DNA from: Corynebacterium testudinoris
GTDB taxonomy: Bacteria; Actinomycetota; Actinomycetes; Mycobacteriales; Mycobacteriaceae
Assembly (NCBI RefSeq): GCF_001021045.1
Contig: NZ_CP011545.1
Coordinates: forward strand, 1,364,001-1,428,000
Direction: 5' to 3'
Length of the DNA stretch: 64,000 nucleotides
Shown: one piece after another, positions 38,396 to 46,994 of the stretch
Layout of the letters: every line of letters begins with the position of its first letter
How positions within the stretch are numbered: the stretch's first letter is position 1
Notes under the pieces: generated by a model
Told to the model about the DNA's origin: nothing
Seen by the model: the letters and a program-made list of their open reading frames with translations, nothing else
The model's database searches: none
Translations under genes and position numbers: made by a program

Positions 38396-38427
38396 GGCAC
38401 CCACCCTACACGGACGAACGAAGCTGT

Positions 38428-38453
38428 TACAAGTAGTGCTTGCTACTGTTGTA
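38428..38453. promoter_or_regulatory. Operator candidate between the XRE regulator and a divergent small ORF
   Basis: The inverted repeat has nested arms: tacaa with ttgta outside, gtag with ctac inside, around a 6-base centre, in 26 bp. It begins about 33 bp upstream of the regulator start and is about 75 bp upstream of the small ORF. Typical of autoregulated XRE switches. Confidence 0.5.
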
Positions 38454-38528
38454 GCTTTGTGGCAAGGTGGGGTCTAGCAGGAATATTGTCCTGTCATATC
38501 TTGCACATCCTGCTTTGGAGGAACGGTA

Positions 38529-38672
38529 ATGAAACTATTAAATGACTTCGCCGACAAGGTGAAGCGAGAGAAGCTGCTCAAAGATTTCACTCTCGTGTTC
38601 AATAACCTTGGAGAAATAACGGCCGTGTTTCTCTCCCGTGCCAAAGGAAATGGCCTCGTCCGGGGGAAATGA
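38529..38672 (+). CDS. Small basic protein, 47 residues
   Basis: MKLLNDFADKVKREKLLKDF and onwards to LVRGK, mostly amphipathic helix with net positive charge. A near-perfect ribosome site GGAGGA lies 8 bases before the ATG, and the start faces the XRE regulator with a shared operator candidate in between. No relative is recognised. It could be a regulator partner, a toxin-like peptide or the first gene of a unit removed by IS6 copy 4, which begins 200 bp downstream. Confidence 0.55.
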   Translation: MKLLNDFADKVKREKLLKDFTLVFNNLGEITAVFLSRAKGNGLVRGK

Positions 38673-38870
38673 CAGCCTGTTTGTGGCCTGTGCGCTACTG
38701 CGTGTGGCAACGCAGCGAGCATGCGGGCTTAGGGGCCGCGTTAAGGCCTTCGGGCATCTCGTTTTCAGTACCTGCCTGAAGTGTCCGTTACTTTTCAGAA
38801 TGCCTCGGTATTGACGACTACCCCCTTGCCCTCTCGGGAAGGGTCATGGCCCCGGGCACGACAAGTCGAA
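38673..38870. other. Stretch between the small ORF and IS6 copy 4
   Basis: About 200 bp with no gene seen. It looks like the remains of DNA cut by the IS6 element. Confidence 0.35.
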
Positions 38871-39713
38871 GGTGCTGTTGCAAAGTTCGGGCGACAGGAA
38901 GACCTGCGTGAAATAATCACAGCCATGGGCATCTTCTCCGGTCGTCATTTCCCCCGTGAAATCATCCTGTGGGCGGTCCGGTGGTACTGCCGCTACGGGC
39001 TCAGCTACCGCGATCTGGAAGAAATGATGACCGAACGCGGCGTACCGGTCGATCACAGCACCATCTACCGCTGGGTCCAGAAATATGCTCCTGAGCTGGA
39101 CAAGCAGACCCGGTGGTACCGACAAGTCCCGGATTGGCGGGCCCGGTCCTGGCGGGTGGACGAGACCTATATCCGGGTCGGGGGAAAGTGGTGCTACCTC
39201 TATCGGGCCATCACCGCGGGCGGGCATACCCTGGATTTTTACCTGTCCCCAAAGCGTAACGTCGCCGCAGCGAAGCGTTTCCTGGCCAAGACCCTGAGGT
39301 CGAACACGATAACCGGGTTCCCGCGGGTGATCAACACCGATAAAGCACCCTCCCTGGCCAGGGCAATCGCCGAGTTGAAGTCAGAGGGAATCTGTCCGCA
39401 GACCGTGGAACACCGGCAGGTGAAATACCTCAATAACGTCATTGAAGGAGATCATGGGCGGCTGAAACGGATCCTCGGACCGAAGGGGGCGTTCAAAAAC
39501 CGGACCTCGGCGTACCGGACGTTGAAAGGGATGGAAGCGATGCACTCATTACGGAAAGGCCAGGGCGCGATGTTTGCCTACGGGCAACCGAATCCGGATG
39601 CGGTGATCGTCAGCCGGGGGTTCGAGGCTGCCTGAGAACGCCGACCCGCAGCGAGCATCAGAGGATGAAGACTGGGTCGTCACGGCTCTCCGCCTGAAGT
39701 TTGCAACAGCACC
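38871..39713 (+). mobile_element. IS6-family element, IS1628-like, copy 4
   Basis: 843 bp with the same ends as copy 2 and in the same orientation. Its right end cuts the 3' part of the helicase gene at 39714. Flanking 8-mers aagtcgaa and gcatcggt differ. The 5 bases tcgaa before its left end also precede the left end of the mini-element at 30150. Confidence 0.93.
38925..39635 (+). CDS. IS6-family transposase (IS1628-like), copy 4
   Basis: 236 residues, intact, with the same DDE residues as copy 2 (VDETYIRVGGKW, INTDKAPS, VIEGDHGRLKR). It has REIILW, RARSWRVD and a final SRGFEAA where copy 2 has RDIILW, QARSWRVD and SRVFEAA. The near-identity implies recent transposition within the island. 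Confidence 0.95.
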   Translation: MGIFSGRHFPREIILWAVRWYCRYGLSYRDLEEMMTERGVPVDHSTIYRWVQKYAPELDKQTRWYRQVPDWRARSWRVDETYIRVGGKWCYLYRAITAGGHTLDFYLSPKRNVAAAKRFLAKTLRSNTITGFPRVINTDKAPSLARAIAELKSEGICPQTVEHRQVKYLNNVIEGDHGRLKRILGPKGAFKNRTSAYRTLKGMEAMHSLRKGQGAMFAYGQPNPDAVIVSRGFEAA

Positions 39714-41347
39714 GCATCGGTTCCGTCGGGGGCTCGCTGAGCCATTTCACGCCGATACTCACTCAGAGCTGGTTCTGCTTCAGTCCGCCATGTTTCGTCG
39801 GTATCTTGATGCAGGAAGGCATCGATATTGCTTAACACGTCCTCGGCACCCTGCGAGTTCTCGCGACCGAAACGGATTTCCGCCTGTAGTTCGGAGTCTA
39901 GCGCGTCAGTGACCTCTGGCCGAGTAAGGTAGCGCGATAGATCGGATCCCAATACAAGTACGATGGCGGTGTCTTCAGGACCGCGTGTACACCGACCTGC
40001 ACCCTGTATGACTCGCGTCCGCACGCGAGAGGCAAGCGCAGCACCCGCGCGCGCACGAGATTGAAGAAACCGCTCTTGCAGGTTGTCCTGGTCTGGGACT
40101 CCGTCAAGCCCGACGAGACGGCAGGAATCCCCTGGGAGGTCGAGGCCGTCATATCGGGCTGCGAGACCGCAAATGCCGTGATCAAGTTCGGCAAACGGCG
40201 CAATGCTGTCCGCCACATGATCAAGTCCCAACACCGGCCAACCTGGCTGAGCGAGCGCTCGGGCGGTACCCATTGCGGTGTCAGTACGCGGAGCAAGGAC
40301 AAGTGCTTTACCGGCAGCTTGAACAATCGAACGACTCAGCTCGGTCGCATCGACATCCTCGACGAGCTCGGGAAAAACGAAAAAGCGTCGCCCATAGCGA
40401 GGAGCAGTACTTTCGTCAGGTTGCTGGAGACGGAGAATGCTCATGCGTCCGAAGGCTCGCTCTAACTCGCCGTCTTCGCCCAACGTGGCTGACAAATAGA
40501 CACGTTGCCTGGCGTCGGAAAACAGATGGTTCTGGTGAGTCGGAGGAATATACGGTCGAATGAGGATACCGGAATAAGCCACATAGACGAGGCAGGAAGC
40601 CAGGCCTGCGCGAATCATCGAAAAGCGGTAGCTGTGGGGTGCGGAAAAAGAGTTGAGGACGCTGTCCAGCTTGGCGACCATGTCGGGTTGGCGCAGGGGC
40701 ACAACCATCTGGACGTCTTTGCCGATACCAGGATCAGGCTGATTGCTACGTAGACGCTCGAGGAAAACTCCATCAAGAGCTGGGGCAATCACGTCTAGAA
40801 CCGCCGTGTACTCTGCGGTAGCCTCCCATCGGTTCAAGCCGACACTATAAGCCTCGCCTACATACTGTTCCCCAGCGTGCGCGTCGTCGAAAAGAATTAG
40901 ATCAGCGTCTGCTAGCTGAGGATTGCTATTGAAGATACTGCTGTAGGTAGTGACGGCGATCGCCTCGGCGGCTTCATACGCGGCGTGTTCTGTTGAAGGC
41001 CAGTCAGCATGTCGTCCGACGAGCAAGGATGTGTTTATGCCTTCACGGTATGCGGCAGCAGCAACTTGGTGTGCTAACTGCTGAGTCGGGCATGCGTAAA
41101 TTACTCGCGCACGCCTCTTTCGTCGCGTCCATTCAGCAATGAGCAGTCCCGCCAAGGTCTTGCCAGTACCTGTCGGGAGCTCTAAGGCCACATCCGGTTC
41201 ATTGGCTGAAGACGTGAAGGTCTTAAGCATCTCGGACTGATGAGCCCAGAGACCGGGAACAGCCCCGGGCCGGCGGGGAAGATCCCGATACAGTTCGCCA
41301 GGGGTCTCGTAGTTTGCTCGACTTGTATTAGTTCGAACGAATGCCAT
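39680..41347 (-). CDS. DEAD-box-type helicase, 3' end removed by IS6 copy 4
   Basis: The frame runs for 555 residues. SF2 motifs: Walker A ALELPTGTGKTLAGLLIAEW near residue 60, motif Ia CPTQQLAHQV, the Walker B variant LILFDDAHAGEQYVGEAY near residue 155, motif III YLSATLGEDGEL near residue 285 and motif VI RVIQGAGRCTRG near residue 455. The DDAH box and following AHAGE are unlike classic DEAD proteins and recall helicases such as HamB of the Hachiman defence system; that is an impression only. The last 11 codons are IS6-derived, so an unknown length of C-terminus is lost. Start at 41347 is set by a GAGGAG site. Confidence 0.78.
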   Translation of the reverse strand: MAFVRTNTSRANYETPGELYRDLPRRPGAVPGLWAHQSEMLKTFTSSANEPDVALELPTGTGKTLAGLLIAEWTRRKRRARVIYACPTQQLAHQVAAAAYREGINTSLLVGRHADWPSTEHAAYEAAEAIAVTTYSSIFNSNPQLADADLILFDDAHAGEQYVGEAYSVGLNRWEATAEYTAVLDVIAPALDGVFLERLRSNQPDPGIGKDVQMVVPLRQPDMVAKLDSVLNSFSAPHSYRFSMIRAGLASCLVYVAYSGILIRPYIPPTHQNHLFSDARQRVYLSATLGEDGELERAFGRMSILRLQQPDESTAPRYGRRFFVFPELVEDVDATELSRSIVQAAGKALVLAPRTDTAMGTARALAQPGWPVLGLDHVADSIAPFAELDHGICGLAARYDGLDLPGDSCRLVGLDGVPDQDNLQERFLQSRARAGAALASRVRTRVIQGAGRCTRGPEDTAIVLVLGSDLSRYLTRPEVTDALDSELQAEIRFGRENSQGAEDVLSNIDAFLHQDTDETWRTEAEPALSEYRREMAQRAPDGTDAVLLQTSGGEP

Positions 41348-41461
41348 CTGCGGGCTCCTCATTCTTAACGAAAATGTCAACACCTACCGATCATCATTAT
41401 CTCCTATCCGAGTGGAGTAGGGGCAACGTGCGGGGTCGGGCAGTTCTCTAGTACTACAGTC

Positions 41462-43162
41462 GCCTAAGCCTGGATCCACCGATGTGATTTTGGGGTAGCG
41501 GCGTGGGAAAAAGAGAAATACCCTTCTGAACTGGGATAATACGACTTGTCGAAGGTCTATATTCCCCATCCAGGAGGGCATCTCTCAGGTGCAACTATCT
41601 CACACTCCCGCGGCACTCTCTATTTCATTCGATGACCCCAACCTCGTGTCGGCCGCCGGCTTGGTCCCAGCCATGCGCCTGGCCGACACTGCTGGCCTGT
41701 CGACCCTGGCACAGCACAGGATGAGTATCGCAGGCGACAAGGGTGCCAACGCCGGGGCGAAGATCACCTCCCTGGTCGCCGGCATGGTCGCCGGTGCCGA
41801 CTCGATTGACGACATGGACCTGTTGCGCCACGGCGGCATGAACCGACTCTTTACCCGGATCTACGCGCCGTCGACCCTGGGATCCTTCCTCCGGGCCTTC
41901 ACCTTCGGGCACGTGCGCCAGTTGGATGCCGTGGCCTCCCGCTTCCTGATCAACCTGGCTGACCAGTCACCGGGCCTGGTACCCGCACCCCCAGCTGCCA
42001 CCAGCGGGTATGTCTTCGTCGATGTCGACGACACCATCATCGAAGTCCACGGCCACCAGAAACAAGGCGCCGGCTTCGGCTACTCCGGTGTTCGTGGGCT
42101 CAATGCTCTGCTGGCGACGGTCACCACGACAGAGTCTGCCCCGGTGGTCGTAGCCCAGCGCCTGCGCCGAGGGTCCTGTGGTTCGGCGCGTGGGGCAGGC
42201 CGGTTGATTGCCGATGCCATCACCACCACCCGACGCCTACCCGCCATGGCCCAGCAGAAAATCCTCGTACGCGCGGACTCCGCTTTCTACGGCCGGCCCA
42301 GCATCCACGCAGCACTCACCGCCGGTGCTGATGTGTCCATCACCGCGCGGATGACGCCCAACATCCAGAACGCGATTGCCACGATCCCGGACACGTCCTG
42401 GGAAACAATTGAGTACACCGACGCGCTCTTTGATGAGGACACCCAGACCTGGATCTCCTCAGCGGAAGTCGCGGAAGTCCCCTTCATCGCGTTTGCGTCG
42501 AAGAAGGCAGCTGATCAGGTTCCCGGTCGGCTGGTGGTGCGCCGGATCCCGGAGTTGAACAAGAAGAATATCGATCAGCCGGGCCTGTTTGATCTGCACC
42601 GCTTCCACGCGGTATTCACCACCGCCGACCCAGACCTGCTGGGTACCGTGGCCGCGGACAAGACCCACCGGCAGCATGCGGTCATCGAGCAGGTCAACGC
42701 CGATCTGAAGAACAGTGCGCTGGCGCATATGCCTTCAGGTGTGTTCACCGCGAACGCGGCGTGGTTGGTGGTGGCGGTCATGGCCTTCAACCTCACCAGG
42801 GCTGCCGGGACCATCGCGGCCGGGGCACTGGCCAGGGCTACGACTGCGACGATCCGGCGTCGGATCGTCATGGTGGCGGCCCGCATTGCTCGTAGGGCAC
42901 GACGGTTGGTCCTGCACCTACCGCAGGGCTGGAAATGGGAGCCGCAGTGGCGGAAGCTGTTCGAGCACGGTCACTCGCCACCGGCTGTTGTTTCTTCCTG
43001 ACCACCTGAGCCGAAACCCTCCGGCCCGAGCCGACCTACCAATTCGTGGAACAACCAGACGACGACGTGATCTGGGGATCATTCCTGCCCGAAAATCTTG
43101 GTGGTGCCCGCAGCCGAAATCAACCGATCACCGAAAGACCATCGGCGGATCCAGGCTAAGCC
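41462..43162 (+). mobile_element. IS1380-family insertion sequence
   Basis: Ends at about 41462 (gcctaagcctggatcc) and 43162 (inverse ggcttagcctggatcc) form imperfect inverted repeats of about 24 bp around one transposase gene. Size about 1.7 kb, the norm for the family. Exact ends are uncertain by one or two bases; no clear 4-bp duplication. Confidence 0.8.
41589..43001 (+). CDS. IS1380-family transposase
   Basis: 470 residues with DDE residues in VFVDVDDTIIEVHG, ILVRADSAFYG and HAVIEQVNADLKNSALAH, and the family-like N-terminus ISFDDPNLVSAAGLVP with LADTAGLSTLAQHR. The C-terminal arginine-rich segment and HLPQGWKWEPQWRKLF are characteristic. Intact. An AGGAGGG ribosome site lies 10 or so bases upstream of the start. 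Confidence 0.92.
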   Translation: MQLSHTPAALSISFDDPNLVSAAGLVPAMRLADTAGLSTLAQHRMSIAGDKGANAGAKITSLVAGMVAGADSIDDMDLLRHGGMNRLFTRIYAPSTLGSFLRAFTFGHVRQLDAVASRFLINLADQSPGLVPAPPAATSGYVFVDVDDTIIEVHGHQKQGAGFGYSGVRGLNALLATVTTTESAPVVVAQRLRRGSCGSARGAGRLIADAITTTRRLPAMAQQKILVRADSAFYGRPSIHAALTAGADVSITARMTPNIQNAIATIPDTSWETIEYTDALFDEDTQTWISSAEVAEVPFIAFASKKAADQVPGRLVVRRIPELNKKNIDQPGLFDLHRFHAVFTTADPDLLGTVAADKTHRQHAVIEQVNADLKNSALAHMPSGVFTANAAWLVVAVMAFNLTRAAGTIAAGALARATTATIRRRIVMVAARIARRARRLVLHLPQGWKWEPQWRKLFEHGHSPPAVVSS

Positions 43163-43175
43163 AAGGGTTCTCTTC

Positions 43176-43367
43176 ATGATGAGTAACTATCCTGAACCAA
43201 ATCTCAGTTGCTACGTCGATTGGATCGTTTTCGATCGATCTTGGGGTACCTTCTCTGAGTCGTGCGCTACTCGTGCCGAGGCGTTTGAGCTTGCCGAGAG
43301 CTCAGGGGGAGGCCGTATTTACCGCCGGCAGTGGGTGGAGGAACGGCCCGTTTCTGAACGAGCTTGA
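43176..43367 (+). CDS. Small hypothetical protein, possibly truncated
   Basis: 63 residues from MMSNYPEPNLSCYVDWIVFD to the end EERPVSERA. It begins 14 bp after the IS1380 right end and has no ribosome site, so the 5' part of an older gene may have been replaced. The composition looks coding (acidic and aromatic residues, repeated AEAFELAESS). No family recognised. Confidence 0.4.
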   Translation: MMSNYPEPNLSCYVDWIVFDRSWGTFSESCATRAEAFELAESSGGGRIYRRQWVEERPVSERA

Positions 43368-43549
43368 CATCATCCTCGACCCATTTGGGTGGTGCACGTG
43401 ATCGGATTGACTTGAATAGACGGTAGGTCCTGCAAGCCTGAGTTCCCCGAACGACGAAGGTCGTGACCGGGAAACTGTACCGGTCGGCTCTATACAGATA
43501 GCGCTTTCCCGCAGTACAGCACGTTAAGGGCGACGTACATTGACCCCCA

Positions 43550-43588
43550 TGTAGTCGCGCACTACAACACTACAAGACTACAAAGTAG
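43550..43588. repeat. Iterated actacaa repeats upstream of the RHH-like gene
   Basis: A palindrome tgtagt-cgcgc-actaca is followed in register by actacaac, actacaag and actacaaa, then gtag. The 8-base period is what an RHH protein, which binds as adjacent dimers, would recognise. It lies about 125 bp upstream of the small RHH-like gene. Confidence 0.55.
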
Positions 43589-43712
43589 CAGGTCATGGGG
43601 TAGCAACCGCGAAATTGACCCTTGCGCCTGAGGAGGGAGGGCCCTACCGTAATCGGTGACAGCCGACTTACAGCGATGTGATTCGACTGTCACCGGAGAC
43701 GAGGAGACAACC

Positions 43713-43913
43713 ATGGCTGAACTGATCGAAATCCCGGCCGCCCTGTACGGCAGAGGGACGAAGCGTGTCGTCCCCGTCGACAGCACGGTGCGCCTGGATG
43801 TCAAGATCCCGGCAACGCTGATGCGAGGGCTAATGGTGGAGTCGAACGAAACCGGAGTCCCCCTGACCAAAATTGTTGAGCGTCGCCTCAGTGCAACCAC
43901 GGAAACCAAGTGA
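43713..43913 (+). CDS. Small RHH/CopG-like DNA-binding protein
   Basis: 66 residues with a GAGGAGA ribosome site. TVRLDVKIPATLMRGLMVESNETGVPLTKIVERRL has the strand-helix-helix pattern of ribbon-helix-helix repressors: a basic/hydrophobic alternating strand, then two helices with a GvpLtkivE-type turn. It probably represses its own promoter through the repeats upstream. It is followed by a leader ORF, a recombinase-like gene and a DDE-like transposase gene, so it may control that cassette. Confidence 0.68.
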   Translation: MAELIEIPAALYGRGTKRVVPVDSTVRLDVKIPATLMRGLMVESNETGVPLTKIVERRLSATTETK

Positions 43914-43950
43914 CAAAAGTGATAGAGGAGACCATCGCGACACAAGAATA

Positions 43951-44005
43951 ATTATCGGCCCGATAATGGCACATGAAATCGGGACCGGATTCTCGACAAA
44001 TCCGG
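43951..44005. promoter_or_regulatory. Two stem-loops upstream of the recombinase-like gene
   Basis: A perfect palindrome attatcgg-c-ccgataat (43951-43967) and a second stem ccggatt / aatccgg with a 7-base loop (43985-44005) lie between the RHH-like gene and the leader ORF. They might be operators, a terminator-like attenuator or recombination sites. Confidence 0.45.
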
Positions 44006-44086
44006 CCCCGCTGACGATTCAGATTCCTAGCAGAACCTGAATCACAACCCTCACTCAAACGCCTAAGAAGCACTTCAGGAGGACAC

Positions 44087-44161
44087 ATGTCTATTCTGAC
44101 ATGCCCGCACCACATCAGCAACCCCCCAATCGCCCACCCGTTCGAGGGGAGGGGATTGTAA
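44087..44161 (+). CDS. Leader ORF of 24 residues, coupled to the recombinase-like gene
   Basis: The ribosome site caggaggac, the best in the neighbourhood, precedes ATG at 44087. The peptide MSILTCPHHISNPPIAHPFE and GRGL ends in TAATG, sharing bases with the ATG of the next gene. This spacing is typical of translational coupling. A regulatory leader is more likely than a functional protein. Confidence 0.5.
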   Translation: MSILTCPHHISNPPIAHPFEGRGL

Positions 44162-45222
44162 TGGGGCGTTTCACGAAAATGGCCGCCGCGGAACCACCCG
44201 AGGATCCGGACGCCGAGCGTAAGAGGCTAGTTGAGGAGCTGGAGAAGAAAACCTCTGCCGGCAACGTCGTCCCGCACAAGAACATCGCTGACCTCGACAG
44301 ATACCGCGCCATGCTGAAATTCTCGATCAAACAGCCCGACAGCGACTTAGCCCGCGACGCGATCGTCCGAGCGGCGACTGTCTGGGTGTGCACGGATTTT
44401 CGCACCCCGAAACAGGATGAGGACGCCGTCAAGTTTCTCGCCAACTACCTGTTCACCGAGGGACTGTATTGGGGGCACATCAACGAGGCTCGCGCCCTGC
44501 CCAGAGAAATCGTCGACAATTGGCTGACCTCAGAGTCACTGAGCCCGACCAGTGCCCGTATCTATCGCTCTCTGCTCTACCAGGCCGGAAGGGTGTTGTA
44601 TCCGCGGGAGTATCCGAAGCCCTATGCACCGACGGCGAAGCGTGCCCGCGCGTTGAAGGCCGTCACGGCCGACGAGGTCAAGTACTTCTACGCCGCGGCC
44701 GCCGCTATCGGTGGTGGGTTGGGCCGGAGGCTGACCTACATCCTGGATCTGTCGACCGCGGCAGGCCTGCGCAGCGAGGAGATCCGGGACTTGAAAGGCA
44801 AAGACTTCTCGGAAATCACCCTGGTCGATGGGCGCAGCGTGGTGATCATCGCTGTGCGCCGGCGCGGCACACTGAACCGGCGGGTGCCGGTGACCTGTCC
44901 CGCGCGTCAGCAACGCATGATGGCACGAGCCCGCGAGGTGGGCACCGGCTACTTCTTCCCCACGGCCGAAGGCGGGCGTCCACCGGTCGGGGCTGTCGCC
45001 AACACCTTCGCGGAGCTACGCACACGCGGTTATAAGGGCGCGGTGATCCATCAACTGCGTAACCGCTGGTTGCTGGACATGGTCCATACCCGGATTCCAG
45101 CCGCAGCACTGGCCGGTTTGTGCGGGCCCGGTCTTTTCCGGGCCATCGCTGATCATGTCACCTATTTGAGGACCTACACCACCGAGGAACTCGCCGAGAT
45201 GATGCTGGAGGAGAAACCATGA
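44161..45222 (+). CDS. Tyrosine-recombinase-like protein with altered active site
   Basis: 353 residues. An N-terminal SAM-like/core-binding part (about 40-165) precedes a catalytic-type domain: STAAGLRSEEIRDLKGKDF supplies the box I Arg near residue 205, IHQLRNRWLLDMV the H-x-x-R near residue 300, and ADHVTYLRTY a candidate nucleophile Tyr near residue 335. The hairpin lysine is replaced (VRRRGTLNRRVPV), and the second His/Trp (LGH) reads LCGPG. Activity is therefore uncertain. GGAGGGG ribosome site in front; overlaps the next gene by 4 bp. An open frame also starts at 44101. Confidence 0.75.
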   Translation: MGRFTKMAAAEPPEDPDAERKRLVEELEKKTSAGNVVPHKNIADLDRYRAMLKFSIKQPDSDLARDAIVRAATVWVCTDFRTPKQDEDAVKFLANYLFTEGLYWGHINEARALPREIVDNWLTSESLSPTSARIYRSLLYQAGRVLYPREYPKPYAPTAKRARALKAVTADEVKYFYAAAAAIGGGLGRRLTYILDLSTAAGLRSEEIRDLKGKDFSEITLVDGRSVVIIAVRRRGTLNRRVPVTCPARQQRMMARAREVGTGYFFPTAEGGRPPVGAVANTFAELRTRGYKGAVIHQLRNRWLLDMVHTRIPAAALAGLCGPGLFRAIADHVTYLRTYTTEELAEMMLEEKP

Positions 45223-46994
45223 GTGTCTCTCAGCAACCACCCGGTTACATCTTCGATGAGGCCATCCTGGACACCTGCACCACGGTCATCGTGCGCTCCG
45301 GTGCCGCCGAGCTCATCGACTCCTACTACGAGGATCACCGTGGTACTGGCGGGCGCAGCTCGCTAGGTCCGAGGGTGACGATTCTCGCGGTTCTTGTCGT
45401 TGGTCTGGCGATCTTCCGTATCGGCGGTACTGCCTCGATCGCGGAGATCTGTCGGGTGCTCAACTCGCTGACCCGACGACAACGAGCACGCCTTGGCATG
45501 GACAAGAACCGGGAGATCATCCACTACAAATCCTTCCATGCGTGGTTAACCCGGCGGTTGCACCCGCTGGACACCGGGTTTGATCTACCTGCCCGACGGG
45601 TGAAGAACCGCGAGCACCGAGCCCAGGTGGCGGCGCGCACAGAGGGCATGCTCCAGGCGGTCTTGCTTGCTGAGCGCCGCCGCGACGTGGTCATGAATGC
45701 GCTGGTGGCAGGCTCGATCGACGAGAAGAACCCGAAGGGGGCCGCCGGGGATGTCGTCGCCGATGAAACCATCGTCGATGTCGCCGGACCCAGCGCCGGG
45801 ATGGGCAACCATGACGATAAACGACGCTCAGCGGTGTACCTGGCCAGCTATTACGTCCGCGACGGCCGCTACGGCGCTGTCAACGCCGATATTCCAGCCG
45901 GAAATGGTGACGCTCGGCGAGGGTTCGGCATCGGCATCACCGCCTTAAGCCGCGTCGGACACGGCGATGACCTACAGGCCATTGCCCCGGTGATCACGGC
46001 CGTGGCAGCGCACCAACCTACCTCCGGCTACCTGGCAGGGCTGGCAAAGACGCTCGTCCACCATAAGGAGAACGGCTTTGACCAGCGGAAAACCTCGCAC
46101 GGGAATTGTCGACAACCCAACCTGACTGTGGATATGGGCTACAACACCAAGATCGGTTTCTCGACGCTTGCCCTTGAGCACGGCTATGCGCCAGTGGTGC
46201 GGTATCCCAAAAACCGCGCCACTGTCCTTCCCAGCGAGAGTGCAGAACACGTCGTTCACGGGGTGCCGGCTGGACCAATCCAAATCAGCGGGGTGTTTTA
46301 TTGCCCCGCTGCCCGGAATATCATCGGCGAGCGCAAGCTGATCTGGCGCGTAGCTGACCTGGGGGAGGGGGCAGAGACGCTGGAATCACAAGATCGGGTG
46401 CTCCAGCGGTTATTTCCCCTGATGATGGGCACCAACACCCGTCCTAAGGTCACTAGGGAAACAGCAGGACGCCCCCGGGTTACCAATGACCGTGTGAAAG
46501 AGCAGGTGAAGATTAAATTGGTCTGCCCCGCAGTACAAGGCCGGGTCAGGTGCCCACTTAAACCTGAGTCCTTGCGGGTGGCTGCGGGAAAGCCCCTGGT
46601 GAAACCGGAATGGTCGGCAGATCAATACCGCTGCTGCAGCAACTCCCTGCTGACGATGACGTATTCGGAGCGTCAGTGGAAGCTCGCCCAGTGGGGTCTG
46701 GTGCCGGGGTCGTGGGAGCATGCCTTTTACTTCGAGGCCGCGCGGGCGGCCACGGAACGGCAGTTTTCTCGCCTGAAGTCGCCGCACGAGTCCGGTATTC
46801 AGGATCTGAAATGGTCTCCGCGACGCGAACCGATGATCTGTGTGCTGATCGGGTTGTGGGTGGCGGCGACGAACCTGGCGATCCAGGACAGTTTCTATTC
46901 CCGTGAGAAAAAGGAGCCGTCGATAAGAACGCGCATGAGAAGCTTGGAACGAGATCTCGGACGTCCGCCGATGAGGACCCCTCCACGTACCTGA
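45219..46994 (+). CDS. Large DDE-like transposase paired with the recombinase-like gene
   Basis: 591 residues. The putative acidic triad is VVADETIVDVAG near residue 185, NLTVDMGYNTKIGFSTLA near residue 300 and YFEAARAATERQFSRLK near residue 510. Between the last two stand cysteines in FYCPAARN, IKLVCPAVQGRVRCPL and YRCC, suggesting a metal site. I recall large transposase-like proteins of this layout next to tyrosine recombinases in actinobacteria. It starts inside the stop of the recombinase-like gene. It carries no terminal repeats that I could find, so the mode of movement is unknown. Confidence 0.68.
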   Translation: MSVSQQPPGYIFDEAILDTCTTVIVRSGAAELIDSYYEDHRGTGGRSSLGPRVTILAVLVVGLAIFRIGGTASIAEICRVLNSLTRRQRARLGMDKNREIIHYKSFHAWLTRRLHPLDTGFDLPARRVKNREHRAQVAARTEGMLQAVLLAERRRDVVMNALVAGSIDEKNPKGAAGDVVADETIVDVAGPSAGMGNHDDKRRSAVYLASYYVRDGRYGAVNADIPAGNGDARRGFGIGITALSRVGHGDDLQAIAPVITAVAAHQPTSGYLAGLAKTLVHHKENGFDQRKTSHGNCRQPNLTVDMGYNTKIGFSTLALEHGYAPVVRYPKNRATVLPSESAEHVVHGVPAGPIQISGVFYCPAARNIIGERKLIWRVADLGEGAETLESQDRVLQRLFPLMMGTNTRPKVTRETAGRPRVTNDRVKEQVKIKLVCPAVQGRVRCPLKPESLRVAAGKPLVKPEWSADQYRCCSNSLLTMTYSERQWKLAQWGLVPGSWEHAFYFEAARAATERQFSRLKSPHESGIQDLKWSPRREPMICVLIGLWVAATNLAIQDSFYSREKKEPSIRTRMRSLERDLGRPPMRTPPRT

